Source: Penium margaritaceum (taxonomy: Eukaryota; Streptophyta; Zygnematophyceae; Desmidiales; Peniaceae). Taken from it: a DNA stretch of 64,000 bases. Location of the stretch: assembly GCA_023375785.1 (NCBI GenBank), contig SZWC01001611.1, positions 96,299 to 160,298 on the forward strand. Reading direction: 5' to 3'. The position numbers were made by a program, and so were the translations under genes. The notes below the pieces were generated by a model, which was given only the letters and a program-made list of their open reading frames with translations, was not told the DNA's origin and ran no database searches. The stretch's first letter is position 1. Each line of letters opens with the position of its first letter. This document shows positions 12,451 through 20,956 of the stretch, in pieces.

Positions 12451-14035
12451 TGATGCCCCCAATTTTGCCGCGCACAATGCTACTTCCGCGCTTTCTGACT
12501 CCGCGTTTGCTTCTGCTCCGCGATTTTGCCGTTCTGCGATTCTGCTGGTCTCTCCTCCGCTACCTCTCCTGGACTTCCGCGGATGCTTCGCACCTTCTGG
12601 GCCCCAGTCGTAGGAAGTGCTCCACGGCTCCCTCCTTGCCAGCACGATAGTCCGCCACCTCGTGGCCTCTGACTCCTTCGCCCGCGGAACCCCGTTCCAT
12701 GGTCGTGTGCAAGGCCGCGGAGTCGCCAACAGCACTCCTTGCCCGAATCCTGCTCCCTGGTGATGACAGCACTCAGTGGTATCTTGGGTTGCTCGCAGGA
12801 AGGGCGAATTGAGCAGTATGTTCTGCGCGCTCCCAGAGCATATGAATTTGTCCTCCGCGAAACATCTCCGCGGAGATCACGGTTGCAAGTTCCTCAACTG
12901 GTGCGGATCTTAGGGGGTGGAGCATGGGTGTGAACCAAGACCAGCACTCGTGCGGATTGATGAGACAGAAGGACTGTTGAGCTCATGTGTGGGAAATAGA
13001 CTTACATTAACTCAAGTCACAAGAGATCAGACAAAGGGGAGGCAAGTTTGGTCATTGGCCAGATTCGACTAGTCCCTCCGCTACACTACTACTTTATATC
13101 CACCAAAACTAGCTCTCTAACACAACTCCCATCACTCCTTCCCTTGTTTCGGACTCCGTGCGGCGCGCTACACGCGCCGCGGGTCTCGTCCTTGACACAT
13201 ACACACACACTCTTCACTACTATATTTCCTTGTTCTGCCACTACATCTTCCTCTAGTCCGCGGCTTGAACGCTCGCGGTCTTGTGTTCTTCCTTGAATCT
13301 TCGTCTTCGCGCGGTGCGTCNCAGATTCGACTAGTCCCTCCGCTACACTACTACTTTATATCCACCAAAACTAGCTCTCTAAGACACCTCCCATCACTCC
13401 TTCCCTTATTTCGGACTCCGCGCGGCGCGCTACACGCGCCGCGGGTCTCGTCCTTGACACATACACACACACTCTTCACTACTATACATCCTTGTTCTGC
13501 CACTACATCTTCCTCTAGTCCGCGGCTTGAACGCTCGCGGTCTTGTGTTCTTCCTTGAATCTTCGTCTTCGCGCGGTGCGTCCTCCTAGTCCTCCTGCTT
13601 GATTATCGCTGTCCATCTTGAGTTCTCATTGGTCGAGCTTCCCTTTGACGTCTGGTCCTGCCGTCGTGCATCTCTGCACGTCCGCCGCTTCAGCTTTTCC
13701 GCGGCTCGACCCATGTTCCCTTCTCACCGCGGATTCTCATCCTACTCTTCCTCCCTGTCCTGTTCTTCCGCGGCCATTTTTGCCTCCTGGCGGCAACTTT
13801 TCCCGCCTCTTCTCGATTGCTTCTGGATTCCACGCCACCCCACGCTCTACCGCAATTCTATCGCGGGAGCCAGCATGCCTTGCGCGTTCTCCGACACTCT
13901 ACAGTTCCCCTATTATCCTCCTCCGCGGATCACTAGCCGCGGAACCTTTCTTCCGCGGATCTGTGGATGGCGGTGATTTCTCCTCCACGGATATATCTTT
14001 TCCTCAGCGAAGATGCGGTGGATCCTCGCCTGACA
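12451..14035 (-). repeat. 3' LTR of element 1
   Basis: Matches 26656-27977 along its length, with TG...CA ends. It is 1,585 bp against 1,322 bp for the other LTR. The excess is explained by a 261-bp direct duplication around the single N at 13321. Relative to the other LTR, several CG dinucleotides are lost: for example a CCGCGG in the 5' LTR reads CTACAG here near 13897, and another reads CCACGG near 13986. Confidence 0.95.
13060..13582. other. 261-bp direct duplication around an assembly N
   Basis: 13060-13320 is repeated almost exactly at 13322-13582, with one N between. The other LTR of the same element has only one copy. The simplest reading is two overlapping contig ends placed side by side and not merged. 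Open frames crossing this N should be ignored. Confidence 0.85.
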
Positions 14036-14040
14036 CTGAT

Positions 14041-14060
14041 GCCCCCAACCCCCCTTTTCC
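14041..14060 (-). other. Polypurine tract of element 1
   Basis: On the minus strand this reads GGAAAAGGGGGGTTGGGGGC, followed by ATCAG and then the LTR start TGTCA. A purine-rich run abutting the 3' LTR is the expected primer for plus-strand DNA synthesis. Element 2 has the equivalent run at 47139-47157. Confidence 0.8.
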
Positions 14061-14082
14061 AAGACTCTGTCCCAGAGTCTCC

Positions 14083-14877
14083 TTATTGCAACAGGCGAGT
14101 GAACTTTCCTTGAAGAGCTGGCTGCTGCCGTTTTTGACAAGGGCGGCAGTAGGTTTCCACCTCTCCACCTTCACGCTGATACCGCGCAGAGCATTCTTGA
14201 TGCACATACAGCTGGCAGCCCTCACACCTGGGTCCGGCGGTGATATCTTCCGTGCCCAGTCTCTTCTTGCAGGTAGAGCAGTGGGGGATTTGTTCGTATG
14301 TCCTGCAGCTGGTGCAGCGGTACACCGTCAGCACCTCCTCATTCCGGCCCACCTCTGTGGCGCACTGTGCGTGGGCCCATCCTCCGAAGTGCTCACTATG
14401 GCACGCTATCCGTGTGATAACCCCCCTACATCCGTCTCCGCAAAACTGCAGTCCAGAGTTCTCCACACCCCAGTTTGCTTTTCTGGGCCGTGCCAAGCAT
14501 TGGTGGTATGTCCATACTCCCTCCTTGCCCCTCTTCCCACACCGCAGATGGCACATTTTCAAGCACATGCCACATCCCTTGTCGAACTCCGCCATCCCTT
14601 CGAGGCAGGCTGCGCAAGCAAGTTCTCGTGTCTCCGCGATGAAGCTGAGGTAGCAGTCTGCCTCGAGGAGCTCATTGCCCACACATTGGTGGCATTGGCC
14701 CTTCCAGGCGGAGTTGCCGGCCACCAGGCATTCGCGGTGCGCCAACCTTGTGCAGACAACACATTTTTCCCTGTCCGGCACGATCTTTAGGCATGTATGG
14801 CATGCTGCGGATTGGTGTCCTTCCATTCCCGGTTCTTCCTCTTCCTCTGATTCTTCCTCTTCCTCTCCCTCATTCAC
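14083..14877 (-). CDS. Chain of PHD-like zinc fingers (fingers 3-6), 3' end of element 1
   Basis: A 264-residue open frame between integrase and the polypurine tract. An acidic Glu/Ser run (residues 4-15) leads into four Cys/His clusters. Finger 3: C26, C29, C39, C42, H47, C50, C62, C65, a textbook C4HC3 spacing. Finger 4: C88, C91, C102, C105, H110, C113, then Y124 where element 2 has Cys, then C127. Finger 5 is a variant: C146, C150, C159, H163, H169, C172, C188, C191. Finger 6: C200, C203, C218, C221, H226, C229, C244, C247. PHD fingers in host proteins read histone H3 tails, so a role in targeting or chromatin reading is inference; RING or C1-like folds are alternatives. Fingers 1 and 2 lie upstream, so this is probably the C-terminus of a longer product. 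The Met start is only the first in the frame. I know of no retrotransposon family with such a chain. Confidence 0.75.
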   Translation of the reverse strand: MNEGEEEEESEEEEEPGMEGHQSAACHTCLKIVPDREKCVVCTRLAHRECLVAGNSAWKGQCHQCVGNELLEADCYLSFIAETRELACAACLEGMAEFDKGCGMCLKMCHLRCGKRGKEGVWTYHQCLARPRKANWGVENSGLQFCGDGCRGVITRIACHSEHFGGWAHAQCATEVGRNEEVLTVYRCTSCRTYEQIPHCSTCKKRLGTEDITAGPRCEGCQLYVHQECSARYQREGGEVETYCRPCQKRQQPALQGKFTRLLQ

Positions 14878-14898
14878 TTGCGGTACCCTGCAAACGCC

Positions 14899-15330
14899 TC
14901 ATTGCCTCTCGACCTCCTCTCTGCACCTCCTGCACGCCGCAACCCCGCTTCGCCATCCGCGCCCACGAGGTGGGGCCAAGCAACCGGTGCATATCTTGCG
15001 CAGGCATCCGCCACAGTCCTGTACCTTCACTCCCCAGCACTGGCCGCATTGAGTGCATTTCTTTTCTTCCAGTTCCTTCCTCCTTTTCTCTTCCACCGCG
15101 ACCCATCCCTCCGCCTGCCACTGCCTCATTGTGGCCCCGGAAACGGAGCGCGGACCTCATTTTCGCTCTGGAGGCCCTTCTTTCTTCTCTTCCTCTTCCT
15201 CCTCCTCCTCCTCAGGGTCCCATCTCCTGCGGGGCGGCGCTCCCCCAGCGTCGGGTCCTGCTCCCTCTTCCTCATCCCTTTTCTTCGCGGCCTCCCGTTC
15301 AGCAGCCTCCTTCAGACATCGCAGGCAGGT
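14899..15330 (-). pseudogene. Zinc finger 2 and acidic/basic linker of element 1
   Basis: The open frame 14899-15129 carries a Lys/Glu-rich stretch and a Cys-only cluster: KKCTQC, then DCGGC, ICTGC and ACRRC, which is four CxxC pairs and resembles a PHD/RING-like finger. The part above it (15130-15330) is a Glu-rich linker joining to finger 1 at the end of the integrase frame. A stop at 15331 (where element 2 has His before TCLNC) and a frame change below 14899 break what was probably continuous with fingers 3-6. Element 2 has the same cluster at 47964-48221, so the finger is ancestral. Confidence 0.6.
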
Positions 15331-16989
15331 TCAATTTCGTCCGATGCAGGTCTTGGATGCTCCGCCTGCGTACTGATGCGCTGGATTCCCGCATACCCGG
15401 CACACCACGTTTAGGAGTGGTTCAGCAGGGAGGTTCTCTCCGCACCACACACATGGGCCCGTGTAGTCAGCCAGGGCCTTAGGGCTCATGGGCATCCTTG
15501 TCTGCGGTGGTACCTTCTGGGGTAGCTGCAGGGATACTCCCGTTGGAGTTCGCTCGGGCTGAGACTCAGGTCTGCCTTCAGACTCGTTTCCCTGGTCCCG
15601 CGGCTTTCCCTGCTCTTGCCGTCTCCTCTCTTGCTGCTCTTGCTGTTGCTCCCGCCTCCGCGGCTCGCGTTGTTGTTCCTTTTGCACCTCCTCCGCGGCA
15701 AGTTTGCGGACATCGGACTCCTCTTCAACCTCCTCTGGTTCCTGGCTCCATTCCTGCTCTTGCCGTGACACCTGCCCTTCGCAGATGTTTAGCACCTCTT
15801 CCGCTCTCCATCCACTGAAGCCCTTCCGCTGCCCCAGAGGCGGTAAGCAACCTCCTGCCCCGAGGATGTGTGTCTGCCATGCAGGCGGTAGCAGCACAAA
15901 TTCCGTGGCTGGGTAGCTGTGGTCACTGAACCCCTCTGGTCCCTCCAGCCACACTTGCCCCGCCTCCACGCTAGCCACGCGGTACACCTCCCGCGGCTCC
16001 CCTGCCTCTCTTTCGGCGCTGGTGAAGGGGCGGAGATACACCAGGTGTCCTTCCTTAATGGGCCCATGGTTCAGCCGTCGGTTTGCTGTGTCACATCCGC
16101 GCCAGGCAGCGACCGAACCTCTCAACCGCGCCTCCGCCCGCATGGCCTTTGTCCGCTCGCAGCGCTCGCGGAACCATTCCACGACCGCCTTGTCCTTCTC
16201 CTCCTCCGAGAGTTTCTCTTGCTCCTCCGGGGCAAGCGGTAGCCCCAGCGGTTTTTGAGGCATGCCCATTGCCGCACGCGGTGGTTGTCCGAAGAGTAGC
16301 ATGTGGGGTGAGAAGGAGGCTGCTCGGCTGGGTGTCGTGTTGATGATGTGAGCCGTTTTTCTCAGCTTCTCAGTCCAGCTGCTGCCCTCCGCGGTTGCCA
16401 CTGCCCTTTCTAGTATGTCGTGCACCCGCTCCACTTGCCCTTGTGACTCTGGCCGGTACCACCCGGAGTGCACGTGGCGGACCCCCCACTCCTCCAGTTC
16501 CTCTCTGAAGGCCCCCATGAACTCCGTGCCGTTGTCTCTATGCACCACGCTGCAGCCACCAAAGCGGCAGAAGATTTCCTCGTGGATGAACCTTGCCGCG
16601 GTGGCTGAACTCTTGTTGGGCACAGCGCGGACCCAGAGATACTTTGTGAAGTGGTCCACCGCTGCAATCCAATATCGGTTCCCTTGGTTGCGGTGTGCGC
16701 GGGGACCGTGGAAGTCGATGATAATCTTTTCCAACGGCTCGCCAATAGGGGAGGGTTGGAACAGCGGCTGGTCCCGCAGCGTGGTTTTTTGTGCTCGTTC
16801 ACAGGGGCGCAGTGTTGTACTACATCCTTGATGATAGCCGCCAGGTTCGGCATGTGGATGATGGGCGTCAGTCGATCTTTCAGTGCTTGCACGCCAGTGT
16901 GATGGTGGCGGTGGTAAGCCTCCATAACTGCCTTCTACAACGTTGGTGGGGGCACCCACAAGACACGCCGAGTTATCCTCCAGAGGCAA
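15331..16989 (-). CDS. pol: Integrase core, C-terminal domain and zinc finger 1 (element 1)
   Basis: A 552-residue frame. The first ~60 residues are out-of-frame sequence; homology begins near residue 63. The catalytic triad is D92 (IIIDFHGP), D152 (VVHRDNGTEF) and E187 (QGQVERVHD): 60 residues between the Asps and exactly 35 to the Glu, the DD35E signature of retroviral-type integrases, which join element cDNA to host DNA. A C-terminal region near residues 300-360 (VYLRPF, VWLEGPEGF) corresponds to the DNA-binding integrase tail. A Gln/Arg/Glu-rich linker follows, then the first Cys cluster (CVWC, CRVCG, H) at the C-terminus. No chromodomain is seen where chromoviruses carry one. Element 2 has a decayed equivalent at 48.4-49.9 kb. 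Confidence 0.88.
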   Translation of the reverse strand: MPLEDNSACLVGAPTNVVEGSYGGLPPPPSHWRASTERSTDAHHPHAEPGGYHQGCSTTLRPCERAQKTTLRDQPLFQPSPIGEPLEKIIIDFHGPRAHRNQGNRYWIAAVDHFTKYLWVRAVPNKSSATAARFIHEEIFCRFGGCSVVHRDNGTEFMGAFREELEEWGVRHVHSGWYRPESQGQVERVHDILERAVATAEGSSWTEKLRKTAHIINTTPSRAASFSPHMLLFGQPPRAAMGMPQKPLGLPLAPEEQEKLSEEEKDKAVVEWFRERCERTKAMRAEARLRGSVAAWRGCDTANRRLNHGPIKEGHLVYLRPFTSAEREAGEPREVYRVASVEAGQVWLEGPEGFSDHSYPATEFVLLPPAWQTHILGAGGCLPPLGQRKGFSGWRAEEVLNICEGQVSRQEQEWSQEPEEVEEESDVRKLAAEEVQKEQQREPRRREQQQEQQERRRQEQGKPRDQGNESEGRPESQPERTPTGVSLQLPQKVPPQTRMPMSPKALADYTGPCVWCGENLPAEPLLNVVCRVCGNPAHQYAGGASKTCIGRN

Positions 16990-17726
16990 CCGTCCTCCCA
17001 GGCATACTGCTCACACAGGCGAGCTAGGTCGTCCTTTTTCCTTCGGTCGAATTCCACCCCCAGCCGTACTTCCAGGTCCGCGTACACCTTCTGCGCCTCT
17101 GCCTTCTGCTGTTCCTTGCTGGTGGTGCGGAGAAGGATGTGCGCGGTCTGCCAGATCCGCCAATCTTGTGTTTCCATGGGCCCCTTCCTCCCCGCTTTCT
17201 CTGTCACTGCTTCCCCCGGCTTCCGCTTCGTCTCTGGCACTCTTGCCGGCAGTCCGCACGCTCGCCTCCCATCCTGCTCTGCTTTCATCACCTCAACCTT
17301 CTTGCAGTTCTCCTCATCATAGACCGGTGGCTCTCTGTCCCAAGGGTCAGGTGCAGGGAAGAGCCGCAGGATTCCGACCGCTTGAAGCTCTCCTTCATCC
17401 CACTGCTCTTGCAGCCTGCTCTCAGCGGGGCCGCTCAGGCATCTGCCGCGTCCACCAGCGCGATGCAGCTCAATTACCTCCTCCTTCCTGTGTGGAACCG
17501 TTCCTGAAGCCCGCAGTAATCCCTGGCTGCGTGTGAGGGGTTGTTCTTCTTCTGAGTCTCCCGGTGACTCACTGATTTCGGAAACCACCATCATCCCCTC
17601 TTTCTCCGCGTGTCCCCTCCTTTCTGACCCCTTGCATGCAGCTGCTATAGCGGCCTCTCCCAAGACAGGCCGCAGTGGAGCCAACATCATCTCCATAGGC
17701 AAGTGTACTGTGCGGAGTACCGCCAT
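16800..17726 (-). pseudogene. pol: Integrase N-terminal zinc region and upstream linker (element 1)
   Basis: The open frame 16935-17726 (263 residues) is a charged linker ending DWRIWQTAHILLR...WVPPPTL, and stops at a TAG (16935-16937) where element 2 has Gln. Just beyond, in the same frame, is the His-rich start of the integrase zinc-binding domain (EAYHRHHHTG ... VVQHCAP). A frameshift near 16800 then moves into the catalytic-core frame. Element 2 reads through here with CAPC intact. The second His of a standard H2C2 site is not obvious in either copy. The linker block before the zinc region (KEQQKAE, YAWE(D/G)GCL) is well conserved between the two elements. Confidence 0.7.
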
Positions 17727-17762
17727 CAGAAGTTCCGCTGCCTGTGCGGCCTCCCGCTGGGC

Positions 17763-18851
17763 CTACGCCAACTGTTCCGGGGTTACGCCGGGGCTGGGGC
17801 CTTCGTGTACCCGAGGTTGTTTCTCTTTCCGTAGCTCCGCGACCGCTTCCTCTTCCGCCTTCCTCTTTCCTTTCGGAGCAGGAGTTGTCTCCTCCGAGAA
17901 AGTCTGTGCCGGCTCCTCACTTCGACTGGTGTCTGCCGGCGCTGTTGTTCTGGTATGGCTCAGCGTCGCTGCTGCTTTCCGCACCACTGCCGCCGCTCGG
18001 GCCTGAAGTTGTGCCCTCCGCGGTAGGGAGCCAGCGGATGGCTCCGGGCGGTAGCGCTTGACGCCAGCCTTGTACCTCTTCCCCATCTGCTCTCCTTCGG
18101 CTCCTGCCTGCCTCGCCGCGGTCCTATCTATTGTTGCTTCCTTTGCTGCCTCCGTGGCTGTACTACCTGTTCCCACTCTGGCCGCCTCCGCGGTTGCTTG
18201 TGTTTCTGCTGCTACCTGTGCCTCCGTGGCTGCTGCCTCTGCTACCTTGTCTGTCGCTATCGCTGTTGCCTCTGCTGCCGCTACTGCTGCTGCCTCTGCC
18301 TCTGCTTTTGCCGCTTCTGTTGCTGCTGCTGTTGCCTCCACTTCTGCCGCTTCTGCTGCTGCTGCTACTACTTCTGCCACTGCTGCTGCCGCCGCTGCTT
18401 CTTCTTCCCCCATGATTTCCCTTATGAGTTCTTTTGTAGTCTCCTTGTCTGTCTTAGCCGCCGCGTCCCGTTCCTTAGCCAATCGGGCTTCCTTCTCCGC
18501 GGCTTCTCCGGAAACCCGCTCTGACTCGGCTGCCTCTTCCTCCCATTCCTTCCGCAGGCGTTCTTGCATCTGCTGCAACTGAGGGGAGGGCTGGGTGTAT
18601 TCGCGAGCCTCCTCCACCTCCGCATCCCCCCTGCTCTTGTCCTCTCGGCATATTTCCGCTGCCTCCTTGGCCCAGTGCCGCACCTCTTCTTGATTGAGGT
18701 TCAATCCCTTTCCTCGAACCATGGTCCAGTGTGTCTCTGCGACCGCTGCCGCCACCCTGGTGCGTATCACATTCTGGAGCGTCAGCGTCCAGCATTTTTC
18801 CATGGCTTCCATCCAGCATCCCTCAGGTCCCTGGGTGTCCACAAGCGGCAA
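17763..18851 (-). CDS. Ala/Glu-rich coiled-coil segment of the polyprotein (element 1)
   Basis: 362 residues. The first ~90 are ordinary globular-looking sequence (CWMEAMEKCWTLTL, VRHWAKEAAE). Residues ~90-150 are Glu/Arg/Lys heptad-like, and ~150-230 are almost pure Ala/Glu/Thr/Val, with strong coiled-coil or helical-rod character. It is in the same frame as the segment upstream (18870-19967), separated only by one TAG where element 2 has Gln, and as the linker downstream (16935-17726), again separated by a TAG at a Gln position (17763). The Ala run is partly low-complexity (GCN/GMN codons) and lengthens easily. Element 2 has a shorter version at 51.2-51.6 kb. Function unknown; assembly or oligomerisation is a guess. 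Confidence 0.6.
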   Translation of the reverse strand: MPLVDTQGPEGCWMEAMEKCWTLTLQNVIRTRVAAAVAETHWTMVRGKGLNLNQEEVRHWAKEAAEICREDKSRGDAEVEEAREYTQPSPQLQQMQERLRKEWEEEAAESERVSGEAAEKEARLAKERDAAAKTDKETTKELIREIMGEEEAAAAAAVAEVVAAAAEAAEVEATAAATEAAKAEAEAAAVAAAEATAIATDKVAEAAATEAQVAAETQATAEAARVGTGSTATEAAKEATIDRTAARQAGAEGEQMGKRYKAGVKRYRPEPSAGSLPRRAQLQARAAAVVRKAAATLSHTRTTAPADTSRSEEPAQTFSEETTPAPKGKRKAEEEAVAELRKEKQPRVHEGPSPGVTPEQLA

Positions 18852-18869
18852 TCTTTCTTCTTGTGGGTA

Positions 18870-19967
18870 CTAAACGCTCCATCTGGCATATACAAGGTTG
18901 AGTAGATATCCCCACCTCCATTCATCTGCCGCGGACCTTCTCCGCGGTGCCTCTGCCGATCCAGGTGCCTGGTCATTCACATGGTACAGGATGAGGGCTC
19001 TGGCCCACTCCTGGAGCAGGTGCATGTACCGTCTTTTTGGACTACTCCGCTGGTCCTTCCGCACCCTGTTCCACCACACTCGAGCGGCTTCCAGTGATGG
19101 GTCCGCCCGTTCAGTGTTCAGTAGTTCCGCGACGCCAGTCATGTCACTGGCCATCACTGGTTTGATGTTTAGGCTATCTCGCAGTGCCAAAACAAGGCGC
19201 TCTGCGCCTGCTATCTCCAGCAGGAGCACTTGCCTCTCGTGCACTCCGAGGGCCAGCACCCCTGTGGCTGCTCCCTTTAGTACTACCTGCCACATCCTGC
19301 CAAACAGTGAATCCTCCAATTCCGCGTGGATCACTTCCGGAATCTCTGTCAGCAACTGGAGCATGACGCTGCTTACCACCTCCAGCGGCAGGGCTTCCTT
19401 GGGCTGCTCTCCGCTGTCTCCCGAGCTTTCCTCGAGGTACGTTCTCGCCCCCTCCATCACCGTTCCCGTGCCCAGCAGGGGGCGTGCGGGTTGCCGAGTT
19501 GGACTGCCGCGCGAGGTCGGCGGCGAGTGAGAGAGCACCGTCGTGGCAGGGGAGGGGACTGGGGTAACCAGGGTTTGAGCTTCATCTCGCGGGCTTGGTG
19601 TTGGGGTGGCGGTTGTTCTTGCCGCTGCCTGCGTGGCTCCTACCGCTGGCTCAATACGTCTGACGATCCGCGTCGGTGTGCTTGTGGCCGGGCCTTGTCG
19701 CGACGGGCCTGGTGATTTGGCCACAAGTGGCGTGACCTGCGTTGGTGTTCGTTCCGCGGAACTCGACCGCGGTGGGATTGTTGCTGCTGGTCTTGTGGTT
19801 GGTGTCAGAGTCGTCCCTGCAGCCGGGCTGGGCCGAGGTGAGGCCGCAGCCACTGCTGGAGTGGCCGTCACTGGTGTTGGCGGGGTTCTCGTCACCGAGC
19901 CAGGTCGGGACGTGCCTGTTGCAGCCGCAGGTGGTACTCGTGTCCTTGCAGGTACGGTCCTTGTCAT
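18870..19967 (-). CDS. Conserved domain of unknown function between protease module 2 and integrase (element 1)
   Basis: A 365-residue frame. Residues 1-170 are Pro/Thr/Ser/Ala-rich and look disordered. From about residue 175 (SSGDSGEQP) there is a compact, probably helical domain: VVSSVMLQLL, WQVVLKGA, GAERL, RRYMHLLQEWARAL, then WRWGYLLNLVYARW at the end. The same blocks occur in order in element 2 (SSGNSGEQP, VVSSVIIHL, WQVVLKGA, RRYVHLLQE, WRWGYLFGL), although flanking sequence has diverged, so this is a real conserved domain. It has no catalytic motif I recognise, no signal peptide or membrane span (so not an envelope), and no Cys cluster. A second Gag-like or assembly domain is possible but unproven. 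Confidence 0.6.
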   Translation of the reverse strand: MTRTVPARTRVPPAAATGTSRPGSVTRTPPTPVTATPAVAAASPRPSPAAGTTLTPTTRPAATIPPRSSSAERTPTQVTPLVAKSPGPSRQGPATSTPTRIVRRIEPAVGATQAAARTTATPTPSPRDEAQTLVTPVPSPATTVLSHSPPTSRGSPTRQPARPLLGTGTVMEGARTYLEESSGDSGEQPKEALPLEVVSSVMLQLLTEIPEVIHAELEDSLFGRMWQVVLKGAATGVLALGVHERQVLLLEIAGAERLVLALRDSLNIKPVMASDMTGVAELLNTERADPSLEAARVWWNRVRKDQRSSPKRRYMHLLQEWARALILYHVNDQAPGSAEAPRRRSAADEWRWGYLLNLVYARWSV

Positions 19968-20956
19968 GGGTCCATGCCGCGGTAGGGCCGCTGTTCCCGT
20001 TGGTGGTGTTGGTGTCCGTGCTGGGCGGTGCCCCGCGCCCGTGTTAAGAGCAGGGCGGCGTAGCTACCGCCGCGGGGGTCCACCCCCCCCCGCGTCGAAG
20101 GCACGGATCCCGTGCCTTGATTGCGTGCCATGTCGGATGTTCCGCGGGCGAGAGCCCAGCTGCGTGTTATCCGTCGAGTGTGTCGGGCGCCGGTGAGAGC
20201 TGAATCGAAAGTGGAGGTGACCGCTCTCGGTGGTGGCCGATGCAAGGTAAAGAGCGGGGTGAATGATCGAATGCCGGAACTGGAAATGAGACTGAGGATG
20301 CCGGCACCAATTAATATATCCGCTTGGCGCGGCGCGAGCCAGTCCGCCGCGAGCAGAATATCGTATGTGCGGACATCGCANNNNNNNNNNNNNNNNNNNN
20401 NNNNNNNNNNNNNNNNNNNNNNNNNNNNNNNNNNNNNNNNNNNNNNNNNNNNNNNNNNNNNNNNNNNNNNNNNNNNNNNNNNNNNNNNNNNNNNNNNNNN
20501 NNNNNNNAGCCAGTCCGCCGCGAGCAGAATATCGTATGTGCGGACATCGCAGACCTGGACGGTTTGTGTCGCATGTACATTCGCCACCTGCATGGGGAGG
20601 CCCGCGATTTGTCCGAGCGGCGCGTCAATGTCTCCAGTGGAGATGGAGAAGCGGAGTTGAGTGGGTTGGATGAGGTGCTGCATGTGGAGCGAGCGGACCA
20701 TCCGGAGCGCAATCGTTGTATGAGTGGCGCTAGTGTCCACGATGGCCACGAACTTGGGGCCACAGATCCACGCGTAACACCAGGCCACGTGGACATCGGG
20801 GGGGTGCGGGCGGTCCGGGGGTGAGGGCCGCAGGTGCCCAGGTGCGTGATGCACGTGCAGCGGCACTGCGTCCGCTAGAGTGAGTGAGGATGATGCTGCG
20901 GGATAATAGGCGGATGCCAGCCAGGCTACCTCGCGTGCATGAGAGGCGGATGCCAT
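19964..20956 (-). pseudogene. Second aspartic-protease-like module (element 1)
   Basis: After RNase H comes a second retropepsin-like unit. The sequence WICGPKFVAIVDTSATHTT (residues 63-81, with D74) aligns residue for residue with protease 1 (WICGRKFIAIIDTGATHTT). Downstream are the IAGLPMQV and YDILLAADWL blocks, matching GLPIQV and YDVLLGMDYL of protease 1. Here DTG has become DTS and GMDYL has become AADWL, so activity is doubtful; element 2 keeps DTG in its copy. The frame is interrupted by an assembly gap (20381-20507), and its junctions with the segments on both sides are frameshifted. Retropepsins act as dimers that cut the polyprotein; whether this copy is an enzyme or a structural partner is unknown. 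Confidence 0.78.
20337..20551. other. 127-N assembly gap flanked by a 44-bp direct repeat
   Basis: 20337-20380 and 20508-20551 are identical 44-mers on either side of 127 Ns (20381-20507). Element 2 has a single copy here. The two contigs probably overlap by 44 bp and the gap is not real. Confidence 0.85.

Noticed and set aside
13618-14790. 390-residue plus-strand open frame in element 1
   Set aside because: It is antisense to the zinc-finger frame 14083-14877 and the LTR. The minus-strand frame has ordered Cys/His spacing conserved in element 2; the plus frame has no motif.
15331-16300. Chromodomain at the integrase C-terminus
   Set aside because: After the C-terminal domain the sequence is a Gln/Glu/Arg-rich linker and then a Cys cluster. 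No aromatic-cage chromodomain pattern was found.
17763-19967. Envelope-like gene
   Set aside because: No signal peptide, hydrophobic membrane span or fusion-peptide-like segment. It also lies before integrase and in phase with the linker to it, so it is part of the polyprotein.
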